Of a stretch of DNA of 64,000 nt, positions 26,216-35,058 are shown piece after piece. A program made the translations under genes and the position numbers. The notes below the pieces were generated by a model, which searched no databases, was not told the origin of the DNA, and was given only the letters and a program-made list of their open reading frames with translations. How positions within the stretch are numbered: position 1 is the stretch's first letter; the number at the start of each line of letters is the position of its first letter. Location of the stretch: assembly GCF_001698125.1 (NCBI RefSeq), contig NZ_CP013854.1, positions 5,084,001 through 5,148,000 on the forward strand, read 5' to 3'. This stretch comes from Pseudonocardia sp. HH130630-07. GTDB taxonomy: Bacteria; Actinomycetota; Actinomycetes; Mycobacteriales; Pseudonocardiaceae.

Positions 26216-27214
26216 ATGAAACTCGCCCTGTACCTGCCGAACTTCCGCGACAAGGTGACCATCAAGGAGCTGGAGGACCTCACCGAGCTGGCCGAGGAAC
26301 TCGACTTCGACTCGGTGTGGACGCTGGACCGGATCGTCGTCCCGGAGTCGTCGGACCGCCAGGAGCTGTCGTCGTCGTTCGGGATGATGGAGGGCCTGCC
26401 GAACGCGCTGCCGGTGTCCTCGCGCGGTCAGTGGTTCCAGGGCTATCCGCTGATCCCGTGGCTCGCGGCGAAGACGTCGAAGGTCCGGATCGGGATGAGC
26501 ATCATCGACACCCCGTTCCGCTCGCCCGGCGTCCTCGCGACGGAGCTGGCCACCATCGACCACCTGTCGAACGGGCGGCTCAACGTCGGCGTCGGCTCGG
26601 GCTGGATGTCGGAGGAGTTCGCCGCCGCCAGCGCGGCGCACATCTTCCCGAAGCGGCACAAGCACGTGCGTGAGTCGATCGAGATCATGCAGGGCGTCTG
26701 GGCCGCGGAGAACGAGCACTTCGAGTACCACGGCGAGTTCGCCGACTTCGAGCGCTGCGGGTTCGGGGCGAAGCCGCTGCAGCAGCCGCGGCCGCCGATC
26801 TTCATGAGCGGCCTCAAGGACCCGCTGCGCTCGGCCCGGCGGATCACCAAGTACGACCTCGACGGGTGGATCGGCATCCAGGACTCCCCGGAGGGCCTGG
26901 AGAAGTGGCGGACGGCGATCGACGAGCAGTTCGAGGAGATCGGCAGCGAGAAGCGGTCGAAGGACCTCGAGATCTGCAGCATGATCTGGACGGTCATCAC
27001 CGACGAGGACACGGACCAGACCGTCAACGGGGTCGCGTCCAACCTGCTGGTGGGCTCGGAGCGGCAGGTCACCGACCGGCTCAAGGCCTACAAGGAGGCG
27101 GGCATGACGATGGCGCTGATCTGGCCGCCGTTCGCCGACGTCCCGGTCGCCAAGACGCTCGACGACCTCAAGCGGATCAAGAACGACATCATGCCGAAGG
27201 TCGAGGCGTCCTGA
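26216..27214 (+). CDS. LLM class F420-dependent oxidoreductase
   Basis: Luciferase-like monooxygenase-fold protein of 332 residues, of the subgroup usually predicted to use coenzyme F420. Typical blocks are MKLALYLPNFRDKVT, SKVRIGMSIIDTPFRSPGVLATE, HLSNGRLNVGVGSGWMSEEF and the C-terminal LLVGSERQVTDRLKAYKEAG. ATG at 26216 follows AAGGAGG. It is followed 3 nt later by an SDR. The substrate is unknown; redox chemistry on a CoA ester or alcohol is inferred from neighbours. Confidence 0.85.
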   Translation: MKLALYLPNFRDKVTIKELEDLTELAEELDFDSVWTLDRIVVPESSDRQELSSSFGMMEGLPNALPVSSRGQWFQGYPLIPWLAAKTSKVRIGMSIIDTPFRSPGVLATELATIDHLSNGRLNVGVGSGWMSEEFAAASAAHIFPKRHKHVRESIEIMQGVWAAENEHFEYHGEFADFERCGFGAKPLQQPRPPIFMSGLKDPLRSARRITKYDLDGWIGIQDSPEGLEKWRTAIDEQFEEIGSEKRSKDLEICSMIWTVITDEDTDQTVNGVASNLLVGSERQVTDRLKAYKEAGMTMALIWPPFADVPVAKTLDDLKRIKNDIMPKVEAS

Positions 27215-27217
27215 CCG

Positions 27218-27973
27218 ATGGCAGAACTGGACGGTAAGCGGGTCCTGGTCACCGGTTCCGGCGCCGGGATCGGGAAGGCGATCGCGGCGCTGTTCACCGA
27301 GCGCGGCGCCCGGGTCGTGGTCAGCGACATCGACACCGACGCGGCCGAGGGGGCCGCGGCGGAGATCGGGGCGGTCGGCGTCGCGAACTGCGACGTCACC
27401 GACGAGGCCCAGGTGCAGGCGGCGGTGGCCCGGGCGGTCGAGATCCTGGGCGGGCTCGACGTGCTGGTCAACAACGCCGGGATCGAGGTGTCGTCACCGC
27501 TGCTGCAGCAGTCGACCGACAGCTTCGACCGGATCTACGCGGTCAACGTGCGCGGGCCGTTCGTCGCGATGAAGGCGGCGATCCCGCACCTGATCGAGTC
27601 GACCGGCAACGTCGTGAACATCTCCTCGATCGCCGGGCTCGGTGGCAGCCCGCTGCTGGGCTCCTACTGCGCGACGAAGGCGGCGCTGGTCCAGATGACC
27701 CGGGTCGCCGCGGTCGAGATGCGGCCGACGGGCGTGCGGTTCAACGCCGTGTGCCCGGGCTTCGCCGACACGGCGATGGTCGAGCGGCTGGTCCCGGACT
27801 TCGAGGCGGCGACCCAGGTCCCGTTCACCGACCTCGTCGCGCAGAAGCAGGGCCGGCTCGGCACCCCGGGCGACATCGCGGAGGTGGCGGCGTTCCTGGC
27901 CTCCGACCGGGCGTCGTGGGTGACCGGCAGTGCCTACGTCCTCGACGGCGGGCTGTCCGCGTCGCTGGTCTGA
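27218..27973 (+). CDS. SDR family oxidoreductase
   Basis: Classical short-chain dehydrogenase of 251 residues. The cofactor motif TGSGAGIGKAI, NNAG, the catalytic Ser-Tyr-Lys (ISSIAGLG, then Tyr-Cys-Ala-Thr-Lys) and the C-terminal VTGSAYVLDGG are intact. It starts 3 nt after the LLM gene, so they are coupled. Likely oxidises a hydroxyl group of the cluster's substrate. Confidence 0.9.
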   Translation: MAELDGKRVLVTGSGAGIGKAIAALFTERGARVVVSDIDTDAAEGAAAEIGAVGVANCDVTDEAQVQAAVARAVEILGGLDVLVNNAGIEVSSPLLQQSTDSFDRIYAVNVRGPFVAMKAAIPHLIESTGNVVNISSIAGLGGSPLLGSYCATKAALVQMTRVAAVEMRPTGVRFNAVCPGFADTAMVERLVPDFEAATQVPFTDLVAQKQGRLGTPGDIAEVAAFLASDRASWVTGSAYVLDGGLSASLV

Positions 27974-27986
27974 GCTCCACCCCCGT

Positions 27987-28019
27987 CGGCGGGTCCGCTC
28001 CGTGCGGGCCCGCCGACGC
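27987..28019 (+). terminator. Strong hairpin between SDR and acetoacetyl-CoA synthetase
   Basis: GTCGGCGGG (27987-27995) pairs with CCCGCCGAC (28011-28019), and the intervening 15 nt contain a nested CCGC/GCGG stem, making a nearly continuous 13-14 bp hairpin. No T-run follows. It may terminate or attenuate the upstream three-gene transcript, leaving the synthetase partly separate. Confidence 0.5.
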
Positions 28020-28041
28020 CCGTCAGGAGAGGCTGCGCCCG

Positions 28042-29994
28042 ATGTCCGAGATCGTCTGGACCCCGACGCCGGACCGCATCGCCGGCTCCACACTGCGGGC
28101 GTACCTGGACTGGCTGTCCGAGCGCGAGGGCCGGTCGTTCGACGACCACGACGCCCTGTGGGCGTGGTCGGTGGCCGATCTCGACCGTTTCTGGTGCTCG
28201 GTCGTCGACTACTACGAGGTCGCCTTCGCCGAGCCGGCGGAGCAGGTGCGCACTCCCGACCCGATGCCGTACACCCGGTGGTTCCCCGGTGCCCGGCTGA
28301 ACTGGACGGAGCACGCGCTGCGCCGCGGTGCCGACGACGACGTCGCGCTGGTGTGCGTCCGCGAGGGTGGCGACCCCGCCCGGGAGATCACCCGGGGCGA
28401 GCTGCGCCGGTCGGTCGCGGCGGCCGCCGGCTGGCTGCGCCGCGCCGGGGTCGCCCCGGGGGACCGGGTCTGCGCCTACCTGCCGAACACCGAGCACGCC
28501 GTCATCGGGCTGCTCGCGAGCGCCGCGATCGGCGCCGTCTGGTCGTGCTGCTCGCCGGACTTCGGCGCGGAGGGCACCATCGGGCGCCTCGCGCAGCTCG
28601 GACCCACCGTGCTGATCGCGGCCGACGGGTACCACTGGAACGGCCGGACCGTCGATCGCGCCGACGTCGTCGACCGGTTGCGGGCGGACCTGCCGACCCT
28701 GCGTCACGTCGTGCACGTGCCCTACGCGTTCGACCGCGCGGCGCCCGAGGGCACGACACCGTGGGACGAGCTGCTCGCCCGCGACGAGGAGCCGTCGTTC
28801 GACCCGGTCGAGTTCTCGCACCCGCTGTGGGTGCTGTTCACCTCCGGTACCACCAGCCTGCCGAAGGGGCTCGTGCACGGCCACGGCGGGATCACCCTCG
28901 AAGGGCTCAAGTGGTCCGGCCTGTACTGCGGGCTGCGCGCCGGCGAGCGGATGTTCACCTACACCTCCACCGGCTGGGCGCTGTGGAACATGCAGCTCGG
29001 CGCGCTCACCCAGGGCGCGGGCATCGTGCTCTACGAGGGCAGCCCCGGGCACCCGCCGGGCGCGGTCTGGGAGGTCGCGGCGCGGACCGGGGCCGATCTC
29101 GTGCTGCTGGGCGCCGCCGTCGTGACGGCGACGGCGAACAGCGGGGTCTCGCCGCGTGCCGAACACGACCTGGGCCGGTTGCGGCACGTGATGGTCAGCG
29201 GTTCGGCGCTGCCGCCCGACGGCTACCGCTGGCTGCACGACCACGTCGACCCCGACCTGCGGATCGACTCGACCAGCGGCGGCACCGACATCTCGGGGTC
29301 GTTCGTCGGGGCGAACGAGTACGCCCCGGCCCGGCCCGGCCGGATCGGCGGCCGGCTGGCCGGCGTCGACTGCGCCGCCTGGGACGACGACGGGAACCCG
29401 GTCGTCGACGACGTCGGCGATCTCGTCGTCACCCAGCCGATGCCCTCGATGCCGGTGTACCTGTGGGACGACCCCGGCGCCGAGCGCTACACCGGGTCCT
29501 ACTTCGACACCTGGCCCGGCGTGTGGCGGCACGGTGACTGGATCACCCTGCACGGCGACGGCAGCGTCTCCGTGCACGGCCGCTCGGACTCCACCCTCAA
29601 CCGGCACGGCGTGCGGCTCGGCACCGGCGACTTCTACGACGTGCTGGAGACGATGGAGGAGGTCACCGAGGCCCTGGTGGTGGGTGTCGACCTGCCCGAC
29701 GACGGCTACTGGCTCGGCCTGTTCGTCGTCCCGGCGCCCGGGCACGCGCTCGACGACGACCTGCGGCAGCGGATCACCGCGACGCTGCGGACGCGCCTGA
29801 CGCCGCGGCACGTGCCGGACGAGATCGTCGAGGCACCGGCCGTGCCGCACACGCTGAACGGCAAGCGCCTGGAGGTGCCGGTGAAGAGGCTCCTCGCCGG
29901 CCGTCCCCTCGAGACGGCCGCGAACACCGCGTCCGTGGACGATCCCGAGGTCCTGCGCTGGTACGCACGGTTCGCCGCGGACCGGCTGGGTTGA
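28042..29994 (+). CDS. aacS: Acetoacetate--CoA ligase
   Basis: Acetoacetyl-CoA synthetase of 650 residues, which activates acetoacetate with ATP and CoA. Family-specific N-terminal features (WTPTPDRIAGSTLRAYLDWL, ADLDRFWCSVVDYY, RWFPGARLNWTEHAL) and the AMP-binding motif LFTSGTTSLPKGLVHGHGG are clear; length is typical. The C-terminal NGKRLEVPVKRLLAG includes the catalytic lysine. It converges with fahA only 7 nt away. Fumarylacetoacetase releases acetoacetate, so the pair makes biochemical sense. Confidence 0.92.
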   Translation: MSEIVWTPTPDRIAGSTLRAYLDWLSEREGRSFDDHDALWAWSVADLDRFWCSVVDYYEVAFAEPAEQVRTPDPMPYTRWFPGARLNWTEHALRRGADDDVALVCVREGGDPAREITRGELRRSVAAAAGWLRRAGVAPGDRVCAYLPNTEHAVIGLLASAAIGAVWSCCSPDFGAEGTIGRLAQLGPTVLIAADGYHWNGRTVDRADVVDRLRADLPTLRHVVHVPYAFDRAAPEGTTPWDELLARDEEPSFDPVEFSHPLWVLFTSGTTSLPKGLVHGHGGITLEGLKWSGLYCGLRAGERMFTYTSTGWALWNMQLGALTQGAGIVLYEGSPGHPPGAVWEVAARTGADLVLLGAAVVTATANSGVSPRAEHDLGRLRHVMVSGSALPPDGYRWLHDHVDPDLRIDSTSGGTDISGSFVGANEYAPARPGRIGGRLAGVDCAAWDDDGNPVVDDVGDLVVTQPMPSMPVYLWDDPGAERYTGSYFDTWPGVWRHGDWITLHGDGSVSVHGRSDSTLNRHGVRLGTGDFYDVLETMEEVTEALVVGVDLPDDGYWLGLFVVPAPGHALDDDLRQRITATLRTRLTPRHVPDEIVEAPAVPHTLNGKRLEVPVKRLLAGRPLETAANTASVDDPEVLRWYARFAADRLG

Positions 29995-30001
29995 CGGGTG
30001 C

Positions 30002-31181
30002 TCACGGTTCCCGCGCGGCGACCACGGACCCGGTCACCTCACCGAGCCCGATCCGGGTGCCGCCCGGCCCCGGCGCGGTCGCGGCGATGGTGACCTCGTC
30101 GCCGTCGAGCAGGAAGCTGCGCTCGGCGCCGTTCGGGGTGACCGGGTCCCGGCCGTTCCAGGTCAGCTCGATGAAGGCGCCCCGCTGGTGCGGCAGTGGA
30201 CCGGAGACGGTCCCGGAGGCGAACAGGTCCCCGGTGCGGGTGGCGGCACCGTTGACGGTGAGGTGCGCGAGCATCTGCGCCGGGGACCAGTACATGTCGC
30301 GGTAGGAGGGCCGGGCGACCTCCGCGCCGTTCCAGGTGACCGTCAGGTCGATGTCGAGCGTCCAGTCGTCGGCGCCCCGCAGGTAGGGCAGCGGGAGGGG
30401 ATCCTGGCCGGGCAACGGGATCCGGGCGTGATCGAGCGCGGCGAGCGGGACCACCCACGGCGAGACCGAGGTCGCGAAGCTCTTGCCCAGGTGCGGGCCG
30501 AGCGGCACGTACTCCCACGCCTGCAGGTCGCGGGCCGACCAGTCGTTGACGATGACGACACCGAACACGTGCCGGTCCACGTCGTCCACGCCGATCCGGT
30601 CCCCGAGCGCCGATCCGGTCCCGATCACGAAGCCGAGCTCCGCCTCGATGTCCAGTCGTTGCGACGGCCCGTAGCTCGGGGCCGGCTGGTCCGGTGCCTT
30701 GCGCTGGCCGCAGGGCCGCACGATGTCGGTGCCGGACACGACCACGGTCCCCGCGCGTCCGTGGTAGCCGACCGGGAGGTGCTTCCAGTTCGGCATGAGC
30801 GGTTCGGCGTCGGGCCGGAAGAGCCTCCCCAGGTTGGTGGCGTGGTGCTCGGAGGCGTAGAAGTCGACGTAGTCCCCGACGGTGAACGGCAGGTGCAGCG
30901 TCGCGTCCGCGAGCGGGACGACGGCCCCGTCCGGGACGTCGCCCCGGATGCGCTCGCCGATCCGGGCCCGTACCGCGGCCCACCGTTCGTGGCCCTGGGC
31001 CAGGAAGGTGTCCAGGGTGGCGGTGGCGAAGGCGGCGTCGTCCAGCAGGACCGCGAGATCGATGACGTGGTCGCCGAGCCGGGTCGCGACCCGGCGCTCG
31101 CCGCCGCGGACCGAGTAGACGCCGTAGGGGGAGGGTGTCGGGCCCGAACGGGGACCCGTCGGGGACGGTCGGGATGGTCAC
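30002..31181 (-). pseudogene. fahA: Fumarylacetoacetase, frameshifted
   Basis: Would hydrolyse fumarylacetoacetate to fumarate and acetoacetate, the last step of homogentisate degradation. The GTG at 31181 opens a correct N-terminus (VTIPTVPDGSPFGPDTLP), but a run of five G (plus strand 31127-31131) holds one base too many. Removing it joins this to YGVYSVRGGE and the full remainder, giving 392 residues. Downstream the metal and catalytic blocks VGDYVDFYASEHHATN, DIEAELGFVIG and NDWSARDLQAWEY are intact. No ATG, GTG or TTG lies in the downstream frame before codon 30796, so only a C-terminal fragment lacking the first third could be made. A sequencing error is the alternative. Confidence 0.85.
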
Positions 31182-32011
31182 GGTCGGGCTCCGTTCCGCT
31201 CGGCGAGGATGCCGAGCCCGGCGAGTTCGGTGCGGGGGTCGTCGATGCTGCAGGTCCCGAAGGAGACGAACGCGGCCCGCGCGGCGGCCACCTGCGGCGC
31301 GGTCAGCGCCTGCAGCCGTCGGGCGACGGCGGGTCCGTCGCGCAGGGCGAGGACGGCCCGCGCGTCGGTCCGGTCGCCCCCGTCGAGCAGCACCGCGGTG
31401 GCGAGCAGGAGGTTGAGGAAGCCGTGCTGCTCGAACCCGGTGCCGGGGTCGGTGTTGCGGATCGCGTGGTGCAGCCCCGCAGTGGCCTTGAACGCGACCC
31501 CCGCGGTGACGAGCGCGGACAGCGATCCGGCCAGCTCGTCCTCGCCGGGGTGGAGGTCGGCGCGCACGCCGCCGGTCCGCAGCTTGGCCCGCAGGCCGCA
31601 TCCGGCGACCAGGTCGACCACCCGCCGCCCGCCTTCGTCGCGGGGGATCTCGACGTACACCAGGGTCGGTGCGGCGACGGCTGCCAGGCGGGGCGGTGCG
31701 TCCTCCCCGGGCACCGGTGCCACCTCGAGGGCGTGCAGCTCGACCGGGAGCCCGGCCGTGCGGGTCAGCGCCTCGTCCAGATCACCGGGGCCACCGGGCA
31801 GGGTGACCGAGATCGGGAGGGGCTCCCCGCCCGCCAGGAGCGGGTGGAGCTCACGGAGCGCGCCGACCGGCAGGACCAGCGGGCCCACGAGGTCGGCGTA
31901 CCCGGCAGCGCGGTGGCGGCGGTGGGCGGCGACGGCGTCGGACAGCAGGGCGGAACCCGGCGGGAACACCGCCGCGTCGTCGAGCAGCCGCCGTACCAGC
32001 TCCGGGATCAC
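31178..32011 (-). CDS. Uncharacterised protein between hmgA and fahA
   Basis: Protein of 277 residues with no domain I can name with confidence. It is rich in alternating beta/alpha-like segments, and the C-terminal blocks FKATAGLHHAIR and HGFLNLLLATAVLL look like a conserved family signature. The GTG start overlaps the hmgA stop and its own stop overlaps the fahA start (both GTGA-type), so it was translated as part of the homogentisate operon. A TIM-barrel enzyme or accessory factor of the pathway is a guess. Reading frame intact. Confidence 0.7.
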   Translation of the reverse strand: MIPELVRRLLDDAAVFPPGSALLSDAVAAHRRHRAAGYADLVGPLVLPVGALRELHPLLAGGEPLPISVTLPGGPGDLDEALTRTAGLPVELHALEVAPVPGEDAPPRLAAVAAPTLVYVEIPRDEGGRRVVDLVAGCGLRAKLRTGGVRADLHPGEDELAGSLSALVTAGVAFKATAGLHHAIRNTDPGTGFEQHGFLNLLLATAVLLDGGDRTDARAVLALRDGPAVARRLQALTAPQVAAARAAFVSFGTCSIDDPRTELAGLGILAERNGARP

Positions 32012-32209
32012 GAGCCGGGGCCGCGGCCGGACCAGGTCCAGGCGTAGCCGGGGTCCTCCGACGCGACGGCGCCCTCGCCCAGCTCCAGGGGGCGGAAGGT
32101 GTCGACCATGACGGCGAGTTCGTCGAAGGTTTGGGCGCCGAGTGCGCGTTCGACGGCGCCGGGTTGGGGTCCGTGGCTGTGTCCGCCGGGGTGCAGCGAG
32201 ATGGAGCCT
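32008..32209 (-). pseudogene. hmgA: hmgA 3' fragment
   Basis: Encodes the C-terminal end of homogentisate dioxygenase (GSISLHPGGHSHGPQPGAV, then AQTFDELAVMVDTFRPLELG), ending at the TGA that overlaps the next gene. It directly abuts the left end of the first IS3-family element; 32207-32209 (CCT) is the target duplication. Confidence 0.92.
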
Positions 32210-32249
32210 TGAACCGTCCCGGCTTCTCTTGAACCGTCCCGGCTTCTCT
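32210..32249. repeat. 20-bp tandem duplication of the IS3 left terminus
   Basis: TGAACCGTCCCGGCTTCTCT occurs twice without a spacer. The outer copy borders the CCT target duplication, so it moved with, or arose at, the element end. Only one copy is needed for a functional terminal repeat. Confidence 0.95.
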
Positions 32250-32277
32250 GCCGCTCCGTTGTGAGCAGGCTGAGAGG

Positions 32278-32598
32278 ATGGGTGTCGTGCCCAAGAAGAT
32301 CGACCCAGCGGTTCGGAGCCAGGCTGTGCGTCTGGTGACCGAGCATCGTTCGGCGTACTCGACCGAGCGTGCCGTGCATGTCCAGGTCGCTGAGTCACTC
32401 GGGGTGTCGCGTGAGTCCGTGCGTCGCTGGGTGTCCCAGCACGACGTCGACACCGGCGTCGTAGCGGGCGTGACCAGCGATGACCGCGAGGAGCTGCGGC
32501 GGTTGCGGGCGGAGAACAAGCGCCTGCGCGAGGTCAACGAGGTCCTCAAGTCGGCGACGATTTTCTTCGTGGGGGAGCTCGACCCCCGAAACCGCTGA
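32278..32598 (+). CDS. IS3-family transposase OrfA
   Basis: DNA-binding OrfA of 106 residues with an HTH_Tnp_1 region (IDPAVRSQAVRLV, VAESLGVSRESVRRWV) followed by a leucine-zipper-like coil (EELRRLRAENKRLREVNEVL). The frame ends shortly after SATIFFVG, where a -1 slip at about 32560-32569 (ATTTTCTTCG) would continue into OrfB to make the OrfAB transposase. Confidence 0.9.
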   Translation: MGVVPKKIDPAVRSQAVRLVTEHRSAYSTERAVHVQVAESLGVSRESVRRWVSQHDVDTGVVAGVTSDDREELRRLRAENKRLREVNEVLKSATIFFVGELDPRNR

Positions 32599-32618
32599 TC
32601 GTCGCGTTCGTCGATCAG

Positions 32619-33584
32619 ATGCGGGCTGCTGGTCATGCCGTCGAGTCGATCCTTGCTGCCCTCAACACCCTGGGGCTCACGATCGCGGCACGAACCTTGC
32701 GGGCCTGGTGCGCTCGGACCGGCACCAGGAACGGCGCCGCCGGCCGGGTCGCGGCCCGGACCGTCACCGACGCCCTGGTCGAAGACGCCGTCCGTGCGGC
32801 GGCGTTCACCACCAACCGCGCCGGCGAACCGGTGCTGGCCCCAGAGGGACTTTATGGGCGTCGCAAGATGCTGGCCCTGATCCGTCGAACGGTGCTGCCC
32901 GAGGCTGGGTTCGGAGCGGTCGACCGGGCGATGCGCTCGGTGGGGCTGGCCGGAGTGGTCCGCGGGAAACGGCCGCGCACGACCATCCCGGACTCGACCG
33001 CCCAGCGGGCCGCTGATCTGCTCGACCGCAACTTCACCGCCTCAGCACCCGGCAGCAAGTGGGTCACCGACTTCACCTACGTGCGCACGTATCAGTCGTT
33101 CACCTACGTGGCGTTCATCGTGGACTGCTTCTCGCAGAAGATCGTGGGCTGGCACGCCGCGCTCACTCGTGACGTCGAGCTGGTGGACGTGCCGTTACGG
33201 ATGGCGCTGTGGCGACGTGCCCACGAGGGCAAAGCCGTGGCCCGGGACCAGCTGATCTGCCATTCCGATGCCGGGTCGCAATATACGAGTCTGCGGTTCA
33301 CCGAGCACCTGCACCTCGAGGGCATACAGCCCTCGGTCGGCAGCGTCGGCGACGCCTACGACAACGCCCTGATGGAGACCATCAACGGCCTCTACAAGGC
33401 CGAATGCATCCGCACCCGAGTCTTCCACGACGGCCCCTACCGCACGATCGCCGACGTCGAGTACGCCACCGCCAGCTGGGTCGAGTGGTACAACAACCGC
33501 CGACTGCACTCAAGTCTGGGCATGATCAGCCCCACCGAGTTCGAGGCAGCCCACTACGCTGACACAGAACCATCGGCCAGATGA
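32619..33584 (+). CDS. IS3-family transposase OrfB (rve integrase domain)
   Basis: Catalytic part of the transposase, 321 residues from the first ATG; the frame is open upstream to overlap orfA, so it is probably made by -1 frameshifting. The DDE residues are visible: Asp in KWVTDFTYV, Asp in CHSDAGSQYTS and Glu in LMETINGLYKAE. The end WVEWYNNRRLHSSLG is typical. No lesion is seen. Confidence 0.92.
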   Translation: MRAAGHAVESILAALNTLGLTIAARTLRAWCARTGTRNGAAGRVAARTVTDALVEDAVRAAAFTTNRAGEPVLAPEGLYGRRKMLALIRRTVLPEAGFGAVDRAMRSVGLAGVVRGKRPRTTIPDSTAQRAADLLDRNFTASAPGSKWVTDFTYVRTYQSFTYVAFIVDCFSQKIVGWHAALTRDVELVDVPLRMALWRRAHEGKAVARDQLICHSDAGSQYTSLRFTEHLHLEGIQPSVGSVGDAYDNALMETINGLYKAECIRTRVFHDGPYRTIADVEYATASWVEWYNNRRLHSSLGMISPTEFEAAHYADTEPSAR

Positions 33585-33652
33585 TCACTGGCCACCAAAC
33601 CACCGGCAGTAAAGCCGGGACGGTTCACCTTGCCCGATGCCGGAGCCTTTGC

Positions 33653-35058
33653 GGGCCTGTGCAAGGAACGGTGGTTCCGGTCCGACACGCCGGGCTCGGG
33701 TCCGGTGGGATGGGCACTGTGAGTGATGACATCGGACCTTGTGGGTTCAGCCAAGGATGAGACGGGTTCAGGGCGTCAGCTCTCGCCCGAGCAGGCCGCC
33801 GCGGCGGCGATGGTGGCCGACGCGCGAGCACGCGGCCTGGAGCTGACCGGCCCGGATGGGCTGTTGAAGCTGTTCACCAAGAACGTTCTGGAGACTGCGC
33901 TCGGGGAGGAGATGACCGAGCACCTCGGGCATGCAAAGAACCGGGCCGACCCGGACCGGGAATCGACGAACAACCGGAACGGTCACCGGTCGAAGACGGT
34001 GATCTCCGATGCTGTCGGGGAGGTCGAGATCGAGGTACCGAGAGACCGCGACTCGACGTTCGAACCCCAGATCGTTCGGAAACGACAGCGGCGGTTGGGG
34101 GATGTCGATGAGATCGTGTTGTCGCTGTACGCGAAGGGTTTGACGACCGGGGAGATCTCGGCGCATTTCTCGGAGATCTACGGGGCGTCGGTGTCGAAGG
34201 AGACCGTCTCACGGATCACCGACTCGGTGATCGCCGAGATGCAGGAATGGGTGTCGCGGCCACTCGATGCGGTGTACGTCGCGGTCTTCGTGGACGCGAT
34301 CATGGTGAAGGTCCGCGACGGGCAGGTCGCCAACCGGCCCGTCTACGCGGCGATCGGGGTCACCGTCGACGGCCGCAAGGACGTGCTGGGCCTGTGGGCC
34401 GGCTCCGGTGGTGAGGGCGCGAAGTTCTGGCTGGGGGTGCTGACCGACCTGCGTAACCGCGGCATGCGGGACGTGTTCTTCCTGGTCTGCGACGGGTTGA
34501 AAGGCCTGCCCGAGGTGGTGGAGAACGTGTGGCCACAGACCATCGTGCAGACATGCATCGTGCACTTGATCAGGATCTCGTTCCGGTTGACGTCGCGGCG
34601 TGACACCGATGCGATCAAGCGAGGGATTCGGGCGATCTACACGGCCCCCACCGCCGACGCCGCTCTCGCTGCTCTCGATGACCTCGACGAAAAATGGGGT
34701 CGCACTTATCCGGCGATGATCCGGTTGTGGCGCAACGCCTGGACCGAGTTCGTTCCGTTCCTCGACTACGATGCCGAGATCCGTGCCGTGTTGTGTTCGA
34801 CGAACGCGATCGAATCACTCAACGCCCGCTACCGCCGAGCGGTACGGGCGCGAGGGCATTTCCCCAGCGAGGCGGCCGCGTTGAAATGCCTGTACCTTGT
34901 GACCCGCAGCCTCGACCCGACCGGGCGAGGCCGCGCACGGTGGACGATCCGATGGAAGCCGGTGATCAACGCCTTCGCGATCACGTTCGGTGACCGCTGG
35001 CCGTCCGCCGAGCACTACTGACCAACAACGCCGGAACCACCGTTCCTGTTACAGACCC
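33653..35058 (+). mobile_element. IS256-family insertion sequence (1406 bp)
   Basis: The 28-bp terminal repeats at 33653-33680 and 35031-35058 match at all but four positions and share the core AGGAACGGTGGTTCCGG. The element begins GGG and ends CCC, with a perfect 8-bp target duplication. It encodes one mutator-type transposase. Confidence 0.93.
33723..35021 (+). CDS. IS256-family (mutator-type) transposase
   Basis: Transposase of about 432 residues, starting at GTG 33723 or ATG 33726. Family hallmarks are GEEMTEHLGHAK, NRNGHRSKTV and EIEVPRDRDSTFEPQIV. DDE residues appear in VFVDAIMVKVRDG, LVCDGLKGLPEVV and STNAIESLNARYRRA. Reading frame complete to Tyr at 35019; the element looks potentially active. 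Confidence 0.94.
   Translation: MMTSDLVGSAKDETGSGRQLSPEQAAAAAMVADARARGLELTGPDGLLKLFTKNVLETALGEEMTEHLGHAKNRADPDRESTNNRNGHRSKTVISDAVGEVEIEVPRDRDSTFEPQIVRKRQRRLGDVDEIVLSLYAKGLTTGEISAHFSEIYGASVSKETVSRITDSVIAEMQEWVSRPLDAVYVAVFVDAIMVKVRDGQVANRPVYAAIGVTVDGRKDVLGLWAGSGGEGAKFWLGVLTDLRNRGMRDVFFLVCDGLKGLPEVVENVWPQTIVQTCIVHLIRISFRLTSRRDTDAIKRGIRAIYTAPTADAALAALDDLDEKWGRTYPAMIRLWRNAWTEFVPFLDYDAEIRAVLCSTNAIESLNARYRRAVRARGHFPSEAAALKCLYLVTRSLDPTGRGRARWTIRWKPVINAFAITFGDRWPSAEHY

Larger units (their letters stand above)
32210..33627 (+). mobile_element. IS3-family insertion sequence 1 (1418 bp)
   Basis: Ends are TGAACCGTCCCGGCTT (32210-32225) and its exact inverse (33612-33627), with the TG...CA termini of the IS3 family. 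It carries orfA and orfB in overlapping frames, read on the plus strand, opposite to hmgA. The left end has an oddity: the terminal 20 bp are duplicated in tandem (32210-32229, 32230-32249). Both transposase reading frames look intact. Confidence 0.93.
32207..33630. repeat. CCT target-site duplication pair around IS3-family element 1
   Basis: CCT at 32207-32209 and CCT at 33628-33630 immediately flank the element. Three-base duplications are normal for the IS3 family. Confidence 0.85.
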
